A stretch of DNA of 64,000 bases, taken from Syntrophus aciditrophicus SB. GTDB lineage: Bacteria > Desulfobacterota > Syntrophia > Syntrophales > Syntrophaceae. The position numbers and the translations under genes are program-made. The notes under the pieces were generated by a model that was not told where the DNA came from, searched no databases, and saw nothing but the letters and a program-made list of their open reading frames with translations. Shown here in pieces: positions 16,604 to 25,144 of this stretch; the first letter of the stretch is position 1, and the number at the start of each line of letters is the position of its first letter. The stretch covers positions 745,001 through 809,000 of the forward strand of contig NC_007759.1 of the NCBI RefSeq assembly GCF_000013405.1, given 5' to 3'.

Positions 16604-17854
16604 ATGGACATTCAACCGAGATGTTATGACAAAGTCATTCAGTTGATGAAGAAGGGCGTTGATATTCCCAATCCCCTTACCCTGGATCTGGGCGACGAGG
16701 TCAGGGTGGATCAGATATCCGGAGATGGCGTCAAAATTTATCCAGGGTGCCGGCTCTACGGTGAAAAGACGGTTATCTCAGCAGGTTGCCGGATTGGCTA
16801 TGAAAGTCCGGTCACCATTGATAACTGCCAGTTAGGGACCGACGTTGAATTGAAAGGCGGATATTTTACGGAATCCGTCTTCCTGGACAAGGCGAACATG
16901 GGATCCGGGGCGCAGGTGCGTGAAGGCTGCATTCTCGAGGAGGAAGCCAACGGCGCCCATTGTGTCGGCCTGAAACAGACCATTCTTTTCCCTTTTGTCA
17001 CTCTCGGCAGCCTGATCAACTTCTGTGATTGTCTGATGGCCGGAGGGACAAGTCGGAAGGTTCACAGCGAGGTAGGCAGTTCTTATATTCATTTTAACTT
17101 TACGCCGGACGGGGATAAAACCACGGCGTCGCTTTTCGGTGATGTGCCGAGAGGCGTCATGCTCAATCAACCTCCCATTTTTCTCGGCGGCCAGGGCGGC
17201 ACTGTAGGTCCTTCCCGCATGGGATACGGCAACGTCGTTGCCGCCAACTCGGTGCTGAGGAATGATTTTATTGAAGACAACAAACTGATTGTCGAAAAGG
17301 CACAAAGCGGAAAGATCATCGATTTCATGCCCCGGGCATATCCGAACATCCGCCGGGTTGTGGAAAACAACGTTATCTATATCGCCAATCTCAGAGCCCT
17401 TGAGGAATGGTACCTGCGTGTGAGGCGCCCTTTCTTTGATGACCATGAATTCGGTTCGCTTATTTTTTCAGGGCTGCTTGACAAACTCGGCCTGGCGACA
17501 AAAGAACGGATCAAACGTTTACAGGTGATGGCTGAAAAAGCGAAAAGTTCTAACGAAGCGGATGCGGCAGCAGAACCGGGAATATTCGAAAGAAACGAAT
17601 TTTTTGAGAAGTTTGCAGAGATAGAGGCGCTGTTCACTGTACCCTTGGATGGCGGTATCGAAAAATACCGCGATGATTTTCTCTCTGCTTTGCATAAAGC
17701 CGGGAGCGAAAAAAGCGCCGGATATATCGCTGTTATACAGGGACTGCCCGCGAATGTCGCTTATAAGGGGACCGCATGGCTTCAGAGGATTGTCGATACC
17801 TTTTGCCAGAAGACACAAGAGGTTTTTCCGAGATTGAAGCTGTTCGGTAAATAA
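16604..17854 (+). CDS. Left-handed beta-helix protein, GlmU acetyltransferase-domain-like, without a uridylyltransferase domain
   Basis: A 416-aa protein starting MDIQPRCYDKVIQLM after GGAGGAGAG (ATG 16604; the frame is open further but without a ribosome site). Residues about 35-260 contain hexapeptide-type repeats (ISAGCRIGYESPVTIDNCQLGT; FLDKANMGSGAQV). A segment NFTPDGDKTTASLFGDV resembles the NYDG..K..T active-site region of GlmU, and VGPSRMGYGNVVAANSVLRND resembles the next GlmU coils. The N-terminal nucleotidyltransferase domain (GxGTRM) is absent. The C-terminal 150 residues are helical and unrecognised. TATAAT at 16573-16578 is a possible -10 box. It lies 31 nt before glmM, so a role in UDP-GlcNAc synthesis is likely but inferred. 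Confidence 0.8.
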   Translation: MDIQPRCYDKVIQLMKKGVDIPNPLTLDLGDEVRVDQISGDGVKIYPGCRLYGEKTVISAGCRIGYESPVTIDNCQLGTDVELKGGYFTESVFLDKANMGSGAQVREGCILEEEANGAHCVGLKQTILFPFVTLGSLINFCDCLMAGGTSRKVHSEVGSSYIHFNFTPDGDKTTASLFGDVPRGVMLNQPPIFLGGQGGTVGPSRMGYGNVVAANSVLRNDFIEDNKLIVEKAQSGKIIDFMPRAYPNIRRVVENNVIYIANLRALEEWYLRVRRPFFDDHEFGSLIFSGLLDKLGLATKERIKRLQVMAEKAKSSNEADAAAEPGIFERNEFFEKFAEIEALFTVPLDGGIEKYRDDFLSALHKAGSEKSAGYIAVIQGLPANVAYKGTAWLQRIVDTFCQKTQEVFPRLKLFGK

Positions 17855-17885
17855 ATTCTTACTTATTGATCATGGAGGAATTTTA

Positions 17886-19235
17886 ATGGGTAAACTTTTC
17901 GGAACGGATGGCGTCAGAGGCGTTGCCAATGAATATCCCATGACGGCGGAAATGGCCTTGAACATTGGAAGGGCGACCGCGTTCATGTTCAAACGCGAGG
18001 GCCATAATCCCAAAATTCTTATCGGAAAAGATACTCGGCTTTCCGGCTACATGCTTGAAAATGCCCTGGTTTCCGGCATCTGCTCTATGGGTGTCAATGC
18101 GATTCTCGTCGGCGTCATTCCGACGCCGGGCATTGCCTATCTGACCAGCAGCATGAGGGCTGATGCCGGGATCGTCATCTCCGCATCCCACAATCCTTTT
18201 CAGGACAACGGCATAAAAATCTTTTCCGGTGACGGTTTCAAACTTCCTGATGAGACGGAACTGGCCATTGAAGATATGATTCTGAACAATAAAATGGATC
18301 AACTTCTGCCCAGGGTAAGCGAATTGGGCAAGGCCTATCGCATGGATGACGCCCGGGGGCGTTATATCGTGTTTCTAAAGCATACCTTTCCCCGGGAACT
18401 TTCCCTGGAAGGCGTCAAGGTCGTCCTGGACTGCGCCAATGGGGCGACTTACCGGGTGGCGCCGGAAACATTCTACGAACTGGGCGCGGAAGTCACAACC
18501 CTGTTCGACGATCCCGATGGAAGAAATATCAATGTGAATTGCGGCTCTCAATACCCGGAAACTCTGGCCGCTGAAGTTTTGAAACAGGGCGCTGACGTCG
18601 GTTTCGCTTTTGACGGCGACGGCGACCGGCTGATTGCCGTCGATGAAAAAGGCAACGTCCTGACGGGAGATCAGGTTATTGCGATCTGCGCCAATGTGAT
18701 GAAAAAGGAAGGGAAGCTGACCAAAAATCTCGTTGTCAGAACCGTCATGAGCAATATCGGCCTTTCCGTCGCTCTCGAAAAGCTTGACATCAACTCCATC
18801 ATGACAAAGGTGGGCGACCGGTATGTTCTGGAGGAAATGCAGGCCAACGGCAGTTCCATCGGCGGCGAAGATTCCGGGCATGTGATCTTTTTACAGCATC
18901 ACACGACAGGGGACGGGATTGTCACGGCGATCCAGGTTATCGCGGCAATGAAAAAAGAAGGGAAACCCCTGTCCGATCTGGCGAAAATCATGGACGTTTT
19001 CCCCCAGACCCTCATCAATGTGGATACCAAGTCACGACCGGAAATATCCACGGTTCCGGAACTTGTTGCCGTCATCAAATCGGTGGAAGAAAAGTTGGGA
19101 ACGAGCGGCCGGGTCCTTGTCCGGTATTCGGGGACGCAGAACATGTGCCGCGTCATGGTGGAAGGCCCCACCCAGGAAGAAACCCTCAAATATTGCAAAC
19201 AGATCGCCGATGTGGTGAAGGAAGAGCTCGGCTGA
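17886..19235 (+). CDS. glmM: Phosphoglucosamine mutase
   Basis: 449 aa, full length. It interconverts glucosamine-6-phosphate and glucosamine-1-phosphate for peptidoglycan and LPS precursors. Visible motifs are the start GKLFGTDGVRGVANEYP, the phosphoserine loop VISASHNPFQDNG (Ser101), the Mg-binding DGDGDR, the sugar-specificity loop GGEDSGHVIF (GEXSG of GlmM) and the C-terminal phosphate-binding RYSGTQNMCRVMVEG. GGAGG precedes the ATG. It sits between the beta-helix protein and the NagB-like gene with 26-31 nt gaps, so the three probably form an amino-sugar operon. Confidence 0.97.
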   Translation: MGKLFGTDGVRGVANEYPMTAEMALNIGRATAFMFKREGHNPKILIGKDTRLSGYMLENALVSGICSMGVNAILVGVIPTPGIAYLTSSMRADAGIVISASHNPFQDNGIKIFSGDGFKLPDETELAIEDMILNNKMDQLLPRVSELGKAYRMDDARGRYIVFLKHTFPRELSLEGVKVVLDCANGATYRVAPETFYELGAEVTTLFDDPDGRNINVNCGSQYPETLAAEVLKQGADVGFAFDGDGDRLIAVDEKGNVLTGDQVIAICANVMKKEGKLTKNLVVRTVMSNIGLSVALEKLDINSIMTKVGDRYVLEEMQANGSSIGGEDSGHVIFLQHHTTGDGIVTAIQVIAAMKKEGKPLSDLAKIMDVFPQTLINVDTKSRPEISTVPELVAVIKSVEEKLGTSGRVLVRYSGTQNMCRVMVEGPTQEETLKYCKQIADVVKEELG

Positions 19236-19261
19236 TCCTTTAGAGAAAGCAGGGAGACAGC

Positions 19262-20221
19262 ATGTCATTCAAGGTCATCGTCACACGTGATTTCGAACAC
19301 ATGAGCGAGGTCGCCGCCGGGTTGGTCATTGAAAACATCCGCCAGGTCCTCAAAGAAAAGGATATTTTCAACCTGGGGCTGGCGACGGGAAATTCGCCGA
19401 CGGGCCTGTATAAGCATCTCGCTAGGGCGGCTAATGAAGGCAGCTTTGACAGCGGCCGCATCCGGAGCTTCAACCTGGATGAGTATTGCGGCCTTCCCGG
19501 CGAAAATGCCCAGCAGCGGGCCCTCCATCCGGAAAGCTACAGCTTTTTCATGATTCAGGAACTGTTCGGCCTTCTCGACAGGAAGTTCAAGGAAACATAC
19601 GTTCCCTGGGGCACCTTGATTGATCAGGGAAGGCTGATTGAGGAGCTTGCGGCGAATCCCGCAGACTGGAAAGAAGTCGGGGCCGACAAGGGAAAGGCCA
19701 TCGTCATTGACCTGCAGGCAAAATCCGAATATCTGAGGTGGGTGCGCAAATCGATTCTGGACGCATACGTAGAAAAGATTTCGGGATATGGCGGGATCGA
19801 TCTTCATATCATCGGGGTTGGCGGTCGCGGTCACGTGGCCTTTCATGAATCGGGCATCCCCTTCGAGGGAAACTCGATGCTCCTGGTAAAACTGGATGAA
19901 AATACCATAGAAAACGCTGTTAAAGACGGCCACTTTGTCAGCCGGAATGACAGCCCTTCCTACGCTGTCTCCATGGGCGCCGAGCTGGTCTATAAGGCCC
20001 GAACCGTCGTTCTTCTGGCGAACGGCGCCCGCAAAACGGAACCCATTGCGGAATCGATTCTGGACGATCCCAGCCCCCTGGTGCCCATATCTTACGGAAA
20101 ACATTACGCCAGGCAGGGCGGCCGGATGATTTATGTCCTTGATAAAGCCGCGGCGGAAAAGCTTCTCCGGAATGCCGATGCCGTAAAGAAACAGGGAATT
20201 GAGCTCGATGATTTAAGCTGA
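19262..20221 (+). CDS. Glucosamine-6-phosphate deaminase family protein (divergent NagB)
   Basis: 319 aa. NagB (about 240-266 aa) converts glucosamine-6-P to fructose-6-P and ammonia. Present are the phosphate loop GLATGNSPTGLYKHL, the catalytic Asp motif FNLDEYCGLP, and GVGGRGHVAFHE. The last differs from E. coli GVGNDGHIAFNEP: the Asp (141 in E. coli, Asn in Bacillus) is Arg, while His and Glu are kept. About 50-60 extra residues sit between FNLDEY and this motif. The activity is thus uncertain; it could be a deaminase variant, act in reverse as a GlcN6P former, or use a related sugar. It is the last gene of the amino-sugar cluster, 26 nt after glmM. Confidence 0.82.
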   Translation: MSFKVIVTRDFEHMSEVAAGLVIENIRQVLKEKDIFNLGLATGNSPTGLYKHLARAANEGSFDSGRIRSFNLDEYCGLPGENAQQRALHPESYSFFMIQELFGLLDRKFKETYVPWGTLIDQGRLIEELAANPADWKEVGADKGKAIVIDLQAKSEYLRWVRKSILDAYVEKISGYGGIDLHIIGVGGRGHVAFHESGIPFEGNSMLLVKLDENTIENAVKDGHFVSRNDSPSYAVSMGAELVYKARTVVLLANGARKTEPIAESILDDPSPLVPISYGKHYARQGGRMIYVLDKAAAEKLLRNADAVKKQGIELDDLS

Positions 20222-20231
20222 AACGAGTGAA

Positions 20232-20264
20232 GGCAGGCGGAAAGGTAACGCTTTGCCGCCTGCC
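20232..20264 (+). terminator. Stem-loop after the amino-sugar operon
   Basis: GGCAGGCGGAAAG pairs with CTTTGCCGCCTGCC (one bulged G), a strong GC-rich hairpin 10 nt after the nagB-like stop. No T-run follows, so termination is likely but not textbook. Confidence 0.55.
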
Positions 20265-20463
20265 CTCTGATCCCTTCCGCATATCTCCGTGAGAAATCTG
20301 TAATACAAAAGCAGCACCTGCAGACCGGAAGTTCAAAACGGAAGGCTGCCTGTTGGCTTCGATCTCTGGATGTGAGAACCGCCCTCGATCACAGCAGTTT
20401 CGCAGGTCTTCAAGAATGCGTTGATTATCCCGATATTTCCCCAACATCCCACAACCAACGGGA

Positions 20464-20559
20464 CACGGTCAAACCGTGCCATCAGAATTTACCCTCCCGG
20501 ACAAGGTAATCTTTAACTCCCAACTGGACCGTCATACGCCTCTTATGCGAATACGCATA
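20464..20559. promoter_or_regulatory. Two short palindromes in a 630-bp non-coding stretch
   Basis: CACGGTCAAACCGTG (20464-20478) and TATGCGAATACGCATA (20544-20559) are perfect inverted repeats with 3- and 4-nt centres, of operator size. They lie in the 20,265-20,890 interval where I see no gene; its right part (20,600-20,680) is AT-rich and may hold the promoter of the DUF3313 gene. Either could be a repressor site; the regulator is unknown. Confidence 0.3.
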
Positions 20560-20890
20560 TATTGGGCCCGGGAGGAAATGATTTCAAATCGTTCCTTGAT
20601 ATGAGCTGTTTAAGAAGCTGACATGAAAATAAACAATAATAAGTGAACTTTAAAATAAAAGTGATATATTTCATAAACAGGATGCACCCCGTTCATGATG
20701 GGAGGCAGGCAAACCCGGACAGCACAGCAAAATGAAAGCAATAAAGTAAACGAAGCCGCTCTCTCCCTTTCCTTTCCAAATGTTCAGTTCAGCAATATCG
20801 CAGTAAAGCTTGATGTTCATGGATGTTCCTTTTGGCAGACCGGTGTTTGAATATGCTTTCCGGGACTTTTTGACAACAAAGGAGGAGATC

Positions 20891-21580
20891 ATGAAGAAGA
20901 CCATGGAAATTGTCATATCGATCGTAGGTCTATTTTTGTTGGCGATTCCCGTCGGTTTTACGGCGGACAATTCCTTCTCCGGGTTTCTTGGCGATCCGGC
21001 CAGGTATGACCTCCTGAAGCCCGGACCCAAAGACGGGGCCAGACTGCGCTGGCTGAAAGAGGGGGTAGATATAAAGAAATACAACAAGTTCATGGTGGAC
21101 AGCGTTATCTTCTACCTTGCCGATTCATCCGAGTACAAAGGCATCGATCCCCAGGAGATGAAGGAACTGGCCGATTCCTTCAACAGGGAACTCGTGGCGG
21201 CCTTTAAGGACAAGTGGCCGATCGTTGCCGAGCCTGGTCCCGACGTCGTCCGTATCCGTATTGCCATAACGAATATCAAGCCGAGTAAGCCGGGTGTCAG
21301 TGCCGTTACCTCGATCATACCCATTGGATTGGGAGTCAGCCTCGTCAAGAAAGGCGCCACGGGTGGCTGGTCCGGCAGCGGGGAAACAGGCATCGAGTTA
21401 ATGACCATGGATTCCATGACGGACGAAGTGATCGCGATGGCGGTGGATCGTCGAAACGCCGAGTTCGAACAGAGGTTTTCGAAATGGGGTTCGGCCAACG
21501 ATGCCTTCAAGTTCTGGTCCGAGAAAATCGTCTCGTTCATTGACGATGCGCATGGAATCAAGAGGGAGTCCGGGAAATAA
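20891..21580 (+). CDS. DUF3313-like exported protein
   Basis: 229 aa starting MKKTMEIVISIVGLFLLA after GGAGGAG (ATG 20891; an upstream ATG at 20810 has no ribosome site). The N-terminal 23 residues form a signal peptide ending at VGFTA; no lipobox cysteine is seen. The mature part has SGFLGDPARYDLLKPGPKDGARLRW, which matches the DUF3313 opening (SGFL..Y..L), and the later VRIRIAITNIKPSKPG segment. DUF3313 proteins are periplasmic or outer-membrane proteins of unknown function. It stands alone between the amino-sugar operon and the sigma-54 activator. Confidence 0.8.
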   Translation: MKKTMEIVISIVGLFLLAIPVGFTADNSFSGFLGDPARYDLLKPGPKDGARLRWLKEGVDIKKYNKFMVDSVIFYLADSSEYKGIDPQEMKELADSFNRELVAAFKDKWPIVAEPGPDVVRIRIAITNIKPSKPGVSAVTSIIPIGLGVSLVKKGATGGWSGSGETGIELMTMDSMTDEVIAMAVDRRNAEFEQRFSKWGSANDAFKFWSEKIVSFIDDAHGIKRESGK

Positions 21581-21719
21581 GCCACTCATTTTTGCGCGGC
21601 ACTTAAGGTCTTGATAATCAAGGGAAGTAATTTTGCCGAACTTCCGGCATGGTAGTTTATATCCACGGGCCGCGATGTTGTGTCGAGAAAGGCCTCAAAG
21701 CGCGGAACCAGGGGGGAGA

Positions 21720-23726
21720 GTGCGAACGCTTACGGATACCGGCGAACGACTGAACAGTGAGATCGCAAGGCGGAAGCGGGCCGAGCGAACCCTGAGAGAT
21801 CGCTTGCTCTTCGAGGAAATGCTTTCCGTAATTTCCGCAGGATTCATCAATTTGTCTTTCGAGCGGATTGATGAGGAAATCCATCATGCAATGAAGAAAG
21901 TTCTGAACTTCTTCAAAGTAGATCGGTTCGCCCTTCTTGAAACGTTACCGGACAGAAAATCATGGATGATCACTCATTGTGTATCCGGCACAGATGTGCC
22001 TTCCGTTCCTGTTGGTGAAAATCTCCCGGTCTCTCTTCATCCCTGGGCCTATGAAAAGCTGATTCAGAAACGGGAAGTTCTCTCCTTTTCAAAGATAGAC
22101 GATTTACCGGCTGAGGCAGACGTTGATAAAGAAAACTGGATCGTATGGGGTATCCGATCCAACCTGAACATACCCATTAGAATCGGAAAACCCGTTGATC
22201 ATATTGTTGCCATCAATTCAGTGAAGTACGAACGTGTCTGGCCGGATGAATTGATCCCGCGACTGCGGCTTCTGGGAGAAATTTTCGTCAATGCCCTGGA
22301 GCGAAGCAGAGCCTGGAAGGCCTTGCAGGAAAGCGAGGAACGTCTGAACCTGGCGACTGTCGCGGCGGGAGCCGGTCTATGGATTCTGGACACAAATACG
22401 GGTCAATTCTGGGTGACGCAGATGCTCAGAAAATTATTTAATTTTCTTCCCGGGGAAGAATTAAGTTTTGAGCGGTATGAGAAAACAATCCATCCCGACG
22501 ATCGGAAAGGAGTCAGAGAACTTGTTCAGCGAAGCTTGAAGACGCAGAATGATCTGACCATCGAATATCGTATCCTGAAACCCGATGGGAATGTCTGCTG
22601 GATTATGACCCGTGGGCGTCCATATGGCGGCGCCACGGGAATTCCCCTGCGCCTGATGGGCATATGCATGGACATTACAGAAAGAAAGGAGATGGAAAAC
22701 GAGCTCAGGAAGCAACTGGCGGAGATCAACAAACTGAAACTCCAATTGGAGAAAGAGAATATTTATCTCCGTAATGAGATAAAGACGGAACGGGGCTTCG
22801 GCGGGATTATCGGACACAGCGATACCCTGCGATATGTCCTTTTCAGGGTTCAGCAGGTCGCCCCTACCGACGCTACGGTCCTTATTCTTGGCGAGACCGG
22901 TGTGGGCAAGGGGATGGTGGCCCACGCCATCCACGAAATGAGCGCACGCAAGGATAAGACAATGGTCACTGTAAACTGTGCCGCCCTGCCGTCAAACCTC
23001 ATCGAAAGCGAACTCTTCGGGCGGGAGAAAGGGGCCTTTACAGGTGCTTACGCCCGACAGGCCGGTCGTTTTGAGGTGGCGGACGGGGGTACGATCTTCC
23101 TGGATGAAATCGGTGAGCTCCCTCTTGAACTTCAGACAAAGCTCCTGAGGGTGCTGCAGGACGGAGAGTTCGAGAGGCTTGGTTCCCCCAGGACGGTCAA
23201 GGTGGATGTGAGGGTGATCGCGTCGACGAGCCGGGATCTGAAGGTTGAGATGCACAACGGGCGGTTCAGGGAGGACCTCTACTACCGGCTTAACACATTT
23301 CCCGTTACACTGCCGCCGTTGAGGATGCGAGTCGAGGACATTCCGGAGCTTGCCAGGCATTTTATAGACAAGTATTCCCGGAAGTTAAACAAACAGTTTG
23401 AATCTCTTTCGAAAGATACGATGCAGATGCTTCAAGCGTATGCATGGCCCGGCAATGTGAGGGAGTTGGAACATGTCATAGAAAGAGGAGTCATCACAAG
23501 TCCGGAACCTGTATTTCAGCTTGTTGAACAGCTTGAACAGGGGCCTGGCATGGAGGCTGATAAGCCGATTAAGGGGTTTGAAACCATGGCGAGGGAGCAC
23601 ATCCTGCAGGTCCTTCACAAAACAGGGTGGAAAATCGAGGGTAAAGGCGGGGCTGCCGCCATCCTCGGTCTCAATCCAAGCACGCTTCGGTTCCGGCTTA
23701 AAAAGCTGGGGATCAAACGACCCTGA
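21720..23726 (+). CDS. Sigma-54-dependent transcriptional activator (GAF-PAS-AAA+-Fis)
   Basis: About 668 aa. Residues about 30-200 form a GAF-type sensor, about 205-330 a PAS domain ([18 protein letters not shown] ... MDITERK), then a coiled-coil linker. The AAA+ domain has GETGVGKG (Walker A), the sigma-54 contact loop GAFTGA, and [12 protein letters not shown] (Walker B). A Fis-type helix-turn-helix closes the protein ([23 protein letters not shown]). No receiver domain is present, so it senses a ligand directly. The start is uncertain: the GTG at 21720 follows AGGGGGG at a short distance, an ATG at 21675 is in frame, and the frame is open to 21633. Its targets are not evident; I found no clean -24/-12 promoter in the following 380 bp. 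Confidence 0.92.
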   Translation: MRTLTDTGERLNSEIARRKRAERTLRDRLLFEEMLSVISAGFINLSFERIDEEIHHAMKKVLNFFKVDRFALLETLPDRKSWMITHCVSGTDVPSVPVGENLPVSLHPWAYEKLIQKREVLSFSKIDDLPAEADVDKENWIVWGIRSNLNIPIRIGKPVDHIVAINSVKYERVWPDELIPRLRLLGEIFVNALERSRAWKALQESEERLNLATVAAGAGLWILDTNTGQFWVTQMLRKLFNFLPGEELSFERYEKTIHPDDRKGVRELVQRSLKTQNDLTIEYRILKPDGNVCWIMTRGRPYGGATGIPLRLMGICMDITERKEMENELRKQLAEINKLKLQLEKENIYLRNEIKTERGFGGIIGHSDTLRYVLFRVQQVAPTDATVLILGETGVGKGMVAHAIHEMSARKDKTMVTVNCAALPSNLIESELFGREKGAFTGAYARQAGRFEVADGGTIFLDEIGELPLELQTKLLRVLQDGEFERLGSPRTVKVDVRVIASTSRDLKVEMHNGRFREDLYYRLNTFPVTLPPLRMRVEDIPELARHFIDKYSRKLNKQFESLSKDTMQMLQAYAWPGNVRELEHVIERGVITSPEPVFQLVEQLEQGPGMEADKPIKGFETMAREHILQVLHKTGWKIEGKGGAAAILGLNPSTLRFRLKKLGIKRP

Positions 23727-23738
23727 AAAGATGAATTT

Positions 23739-23790
23739 CCTCAATACGATTCCTCAAAATCTTGCAGATCCGCAATATGTTGAGGGTATT
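23739..23790. repeat. Dispersed 52-bp repeat, copy A, with dyad core
   Basis: About 80% identical over 52 bp, without gaps, to 31,161-31,212. The core (23752-23785) is symmetric: CCTCAA, 4 nt, TTGC, 6 nt, GCAA, 4 nt, TTGAGG. It starts 12 nt after the sigma-54 activator stop. The remainder of 23,791-24,104 holds no gene I can support. Confidence 0.7.
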
Positions 23791-24104
23791 CCCATATCCA
23801 TTCACCGGGACTGGCCAGTGTCATTAAAGATGTTCATTAGAAATCAACTCGTTGTGGTTTTCTGGAGAAGATGGTCCATCTGGAATACTTTTTGGCTGGA
23901 TTTCAGGTGACTGGTTGAATTGATGAATCCTGCTGTGCCGTTGTAATTGAGCGCAAACTCCCGTACTTCATGCTGATCCCGGCGGAATCCGTCAGCCTGT
24001 CCAAACTCCTCAAGCATTATGGATGCGGGCCGGACCCGCTACTCTGGCGACGATGAACGGATCACCCGATCCCTTAACCAGGAAGTATAGATAAGGAGGA
24101 TTCC

Positions 24105-25130
24105 ATGCCGGTAGCCGACTATGAAACGTTTTGCAGAATGATCGAAAGGGCCCGGAAAAATTCTTTTGCGTATCCCGCTATCAACGTGACATCGCTTACG
24201 ACGGCCAACGCGGTTCTGAAAGGGCTGGCAGAGAGCGGAAGCGATGGAATTCTTCAGGTTTCTACGGGCGGAGCCGCCTTTGCCTCGGGTTCCGCGGTCA
24301 AGGACATGGCTCTCGGCGCCATCTCGATTGCCGAACATGTCCACCGCGTTGCAGACCGATATCCCATTTACATAGCCCTGAACACGGACCATTGCACGGC
24401 GGGCAATCTCGAAAAATTCGTGATTCCGCTGGTGGAGGAAACGGAGAAGCGGCGTGCGGCAGGAAAACCGAACCTGTTCACGGCTCACATGTTCGACGGG
24501 AGCGTCCTCCCGCTGAAGGAGAATCTGGATATCGCGGAGAAACTGCTCGAACGCTTCCGGAAAAGCGACCTGATCCTTGAAATCGAAGCGGGTGTGGTCG
24601 GCGGCGAGGAAGACGGCGTCAAGGCCAGTGCCGCCGCCAAACTTTACACCACCCCCGAGGATACCCTCGCGGTCGCCCGCCGGCTGAACGCAATTTCGGG
24701 TGCGCGCTACCTGCTGGCGGCGACCTTCGGCAATGTTCACGGTGTCTACAAGCCCGGTCACGTTCAGCTGAAGCCTTCCATCCTGAAGGAGTGCCAGGAT
24801 GCGGTGGTGAAGACATACGGAGAAGAGGCCCGCTTCTATTTTGTGTTTCACGGCGGTTCAGGATCTTCGATTGAAGACATTCATGCCGCCGTCGATTACG
24901 GCGTGGTCAAGATGAACATCGATACGGACACGCAGTACGCCTTTACCCGGGCCATTGCCGATCACCTGTTCCGGAATTACAGCGGCGCATTGAAAGTGGA
25001 CGGCGATGTGGGCGACAAGAAAGTCTATGATCCGCGGGTTTATCTGGGCCTGGCCGAGGCCGCCATGGCACAGCGGGTCAGGCAGGCCGTGACCGAACTG
25101 CGAAGCCGGAACACGACGCTGATGAAATGA
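24105..25130 (+). CDS. fba: Fructose-bisphosphate aldolase, class II
   Basis: 341 aa; a Zn-dependent aldolase joining glyceraldehyde-3-P and dihydroxyacetone-P, or the reverse. Visible features are the N-terminal FAYPAINVTSL, the Zn ligand His in LNTDHC, LEIEAGVVGGEEDG, a second Zn His in ATFGNVHGVYKPG, a third in FVFHGGSGSS, and the phosphate site VVKMNIDTDTQYA. Length matches the longer class IIA/yeast-like form. AAGGAGG lies 7 nt before the ATG. The phosphofructokinase gene follows 14 nt after the stop, so the two are an operon of opposing-direction glycolytic/gluconeogenic enzymes. Confidence 0.95.
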   Translation: MPVADYETFCRMIERARKNSFAYPAINVTSLTTANAVLKGLAESGSDGILQVSTGGAAFASGSAVKDMALGAISIAEHVHRVADRYPIYIALNTDHCTAGNLEKFVIPLVEETEKRRAAGKPNLFTAHMFDGSVLPLKENLDIAEKLLERFRKSDLILEIEAGVVGGEEDGVKASAAAKLYTTPEDTLAVARRLNAISGARYLLAATFGNVHGVYKPGHVQLKPSILKECQDAVVKTYGEEARFYFVFHGGSGSSIEDIHAAVDYGVVKMNIDTDTQYAFTRAIADHLFRNYSGALKVDGDVGDKKVYDPRVYLGLAEAAMAQRVRQAVTELRSRNTTLMK

Positions 25131-25144
25131 GACAGGAGGGTGAC

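Noticed and set aside
23911-24104. Short + strand coding-like stretch ending TRYSGDDERITRSLNQEV before fba
   Set aside because: Only about 24 codons from the nearest ATG, no ribosome site, and no family match.
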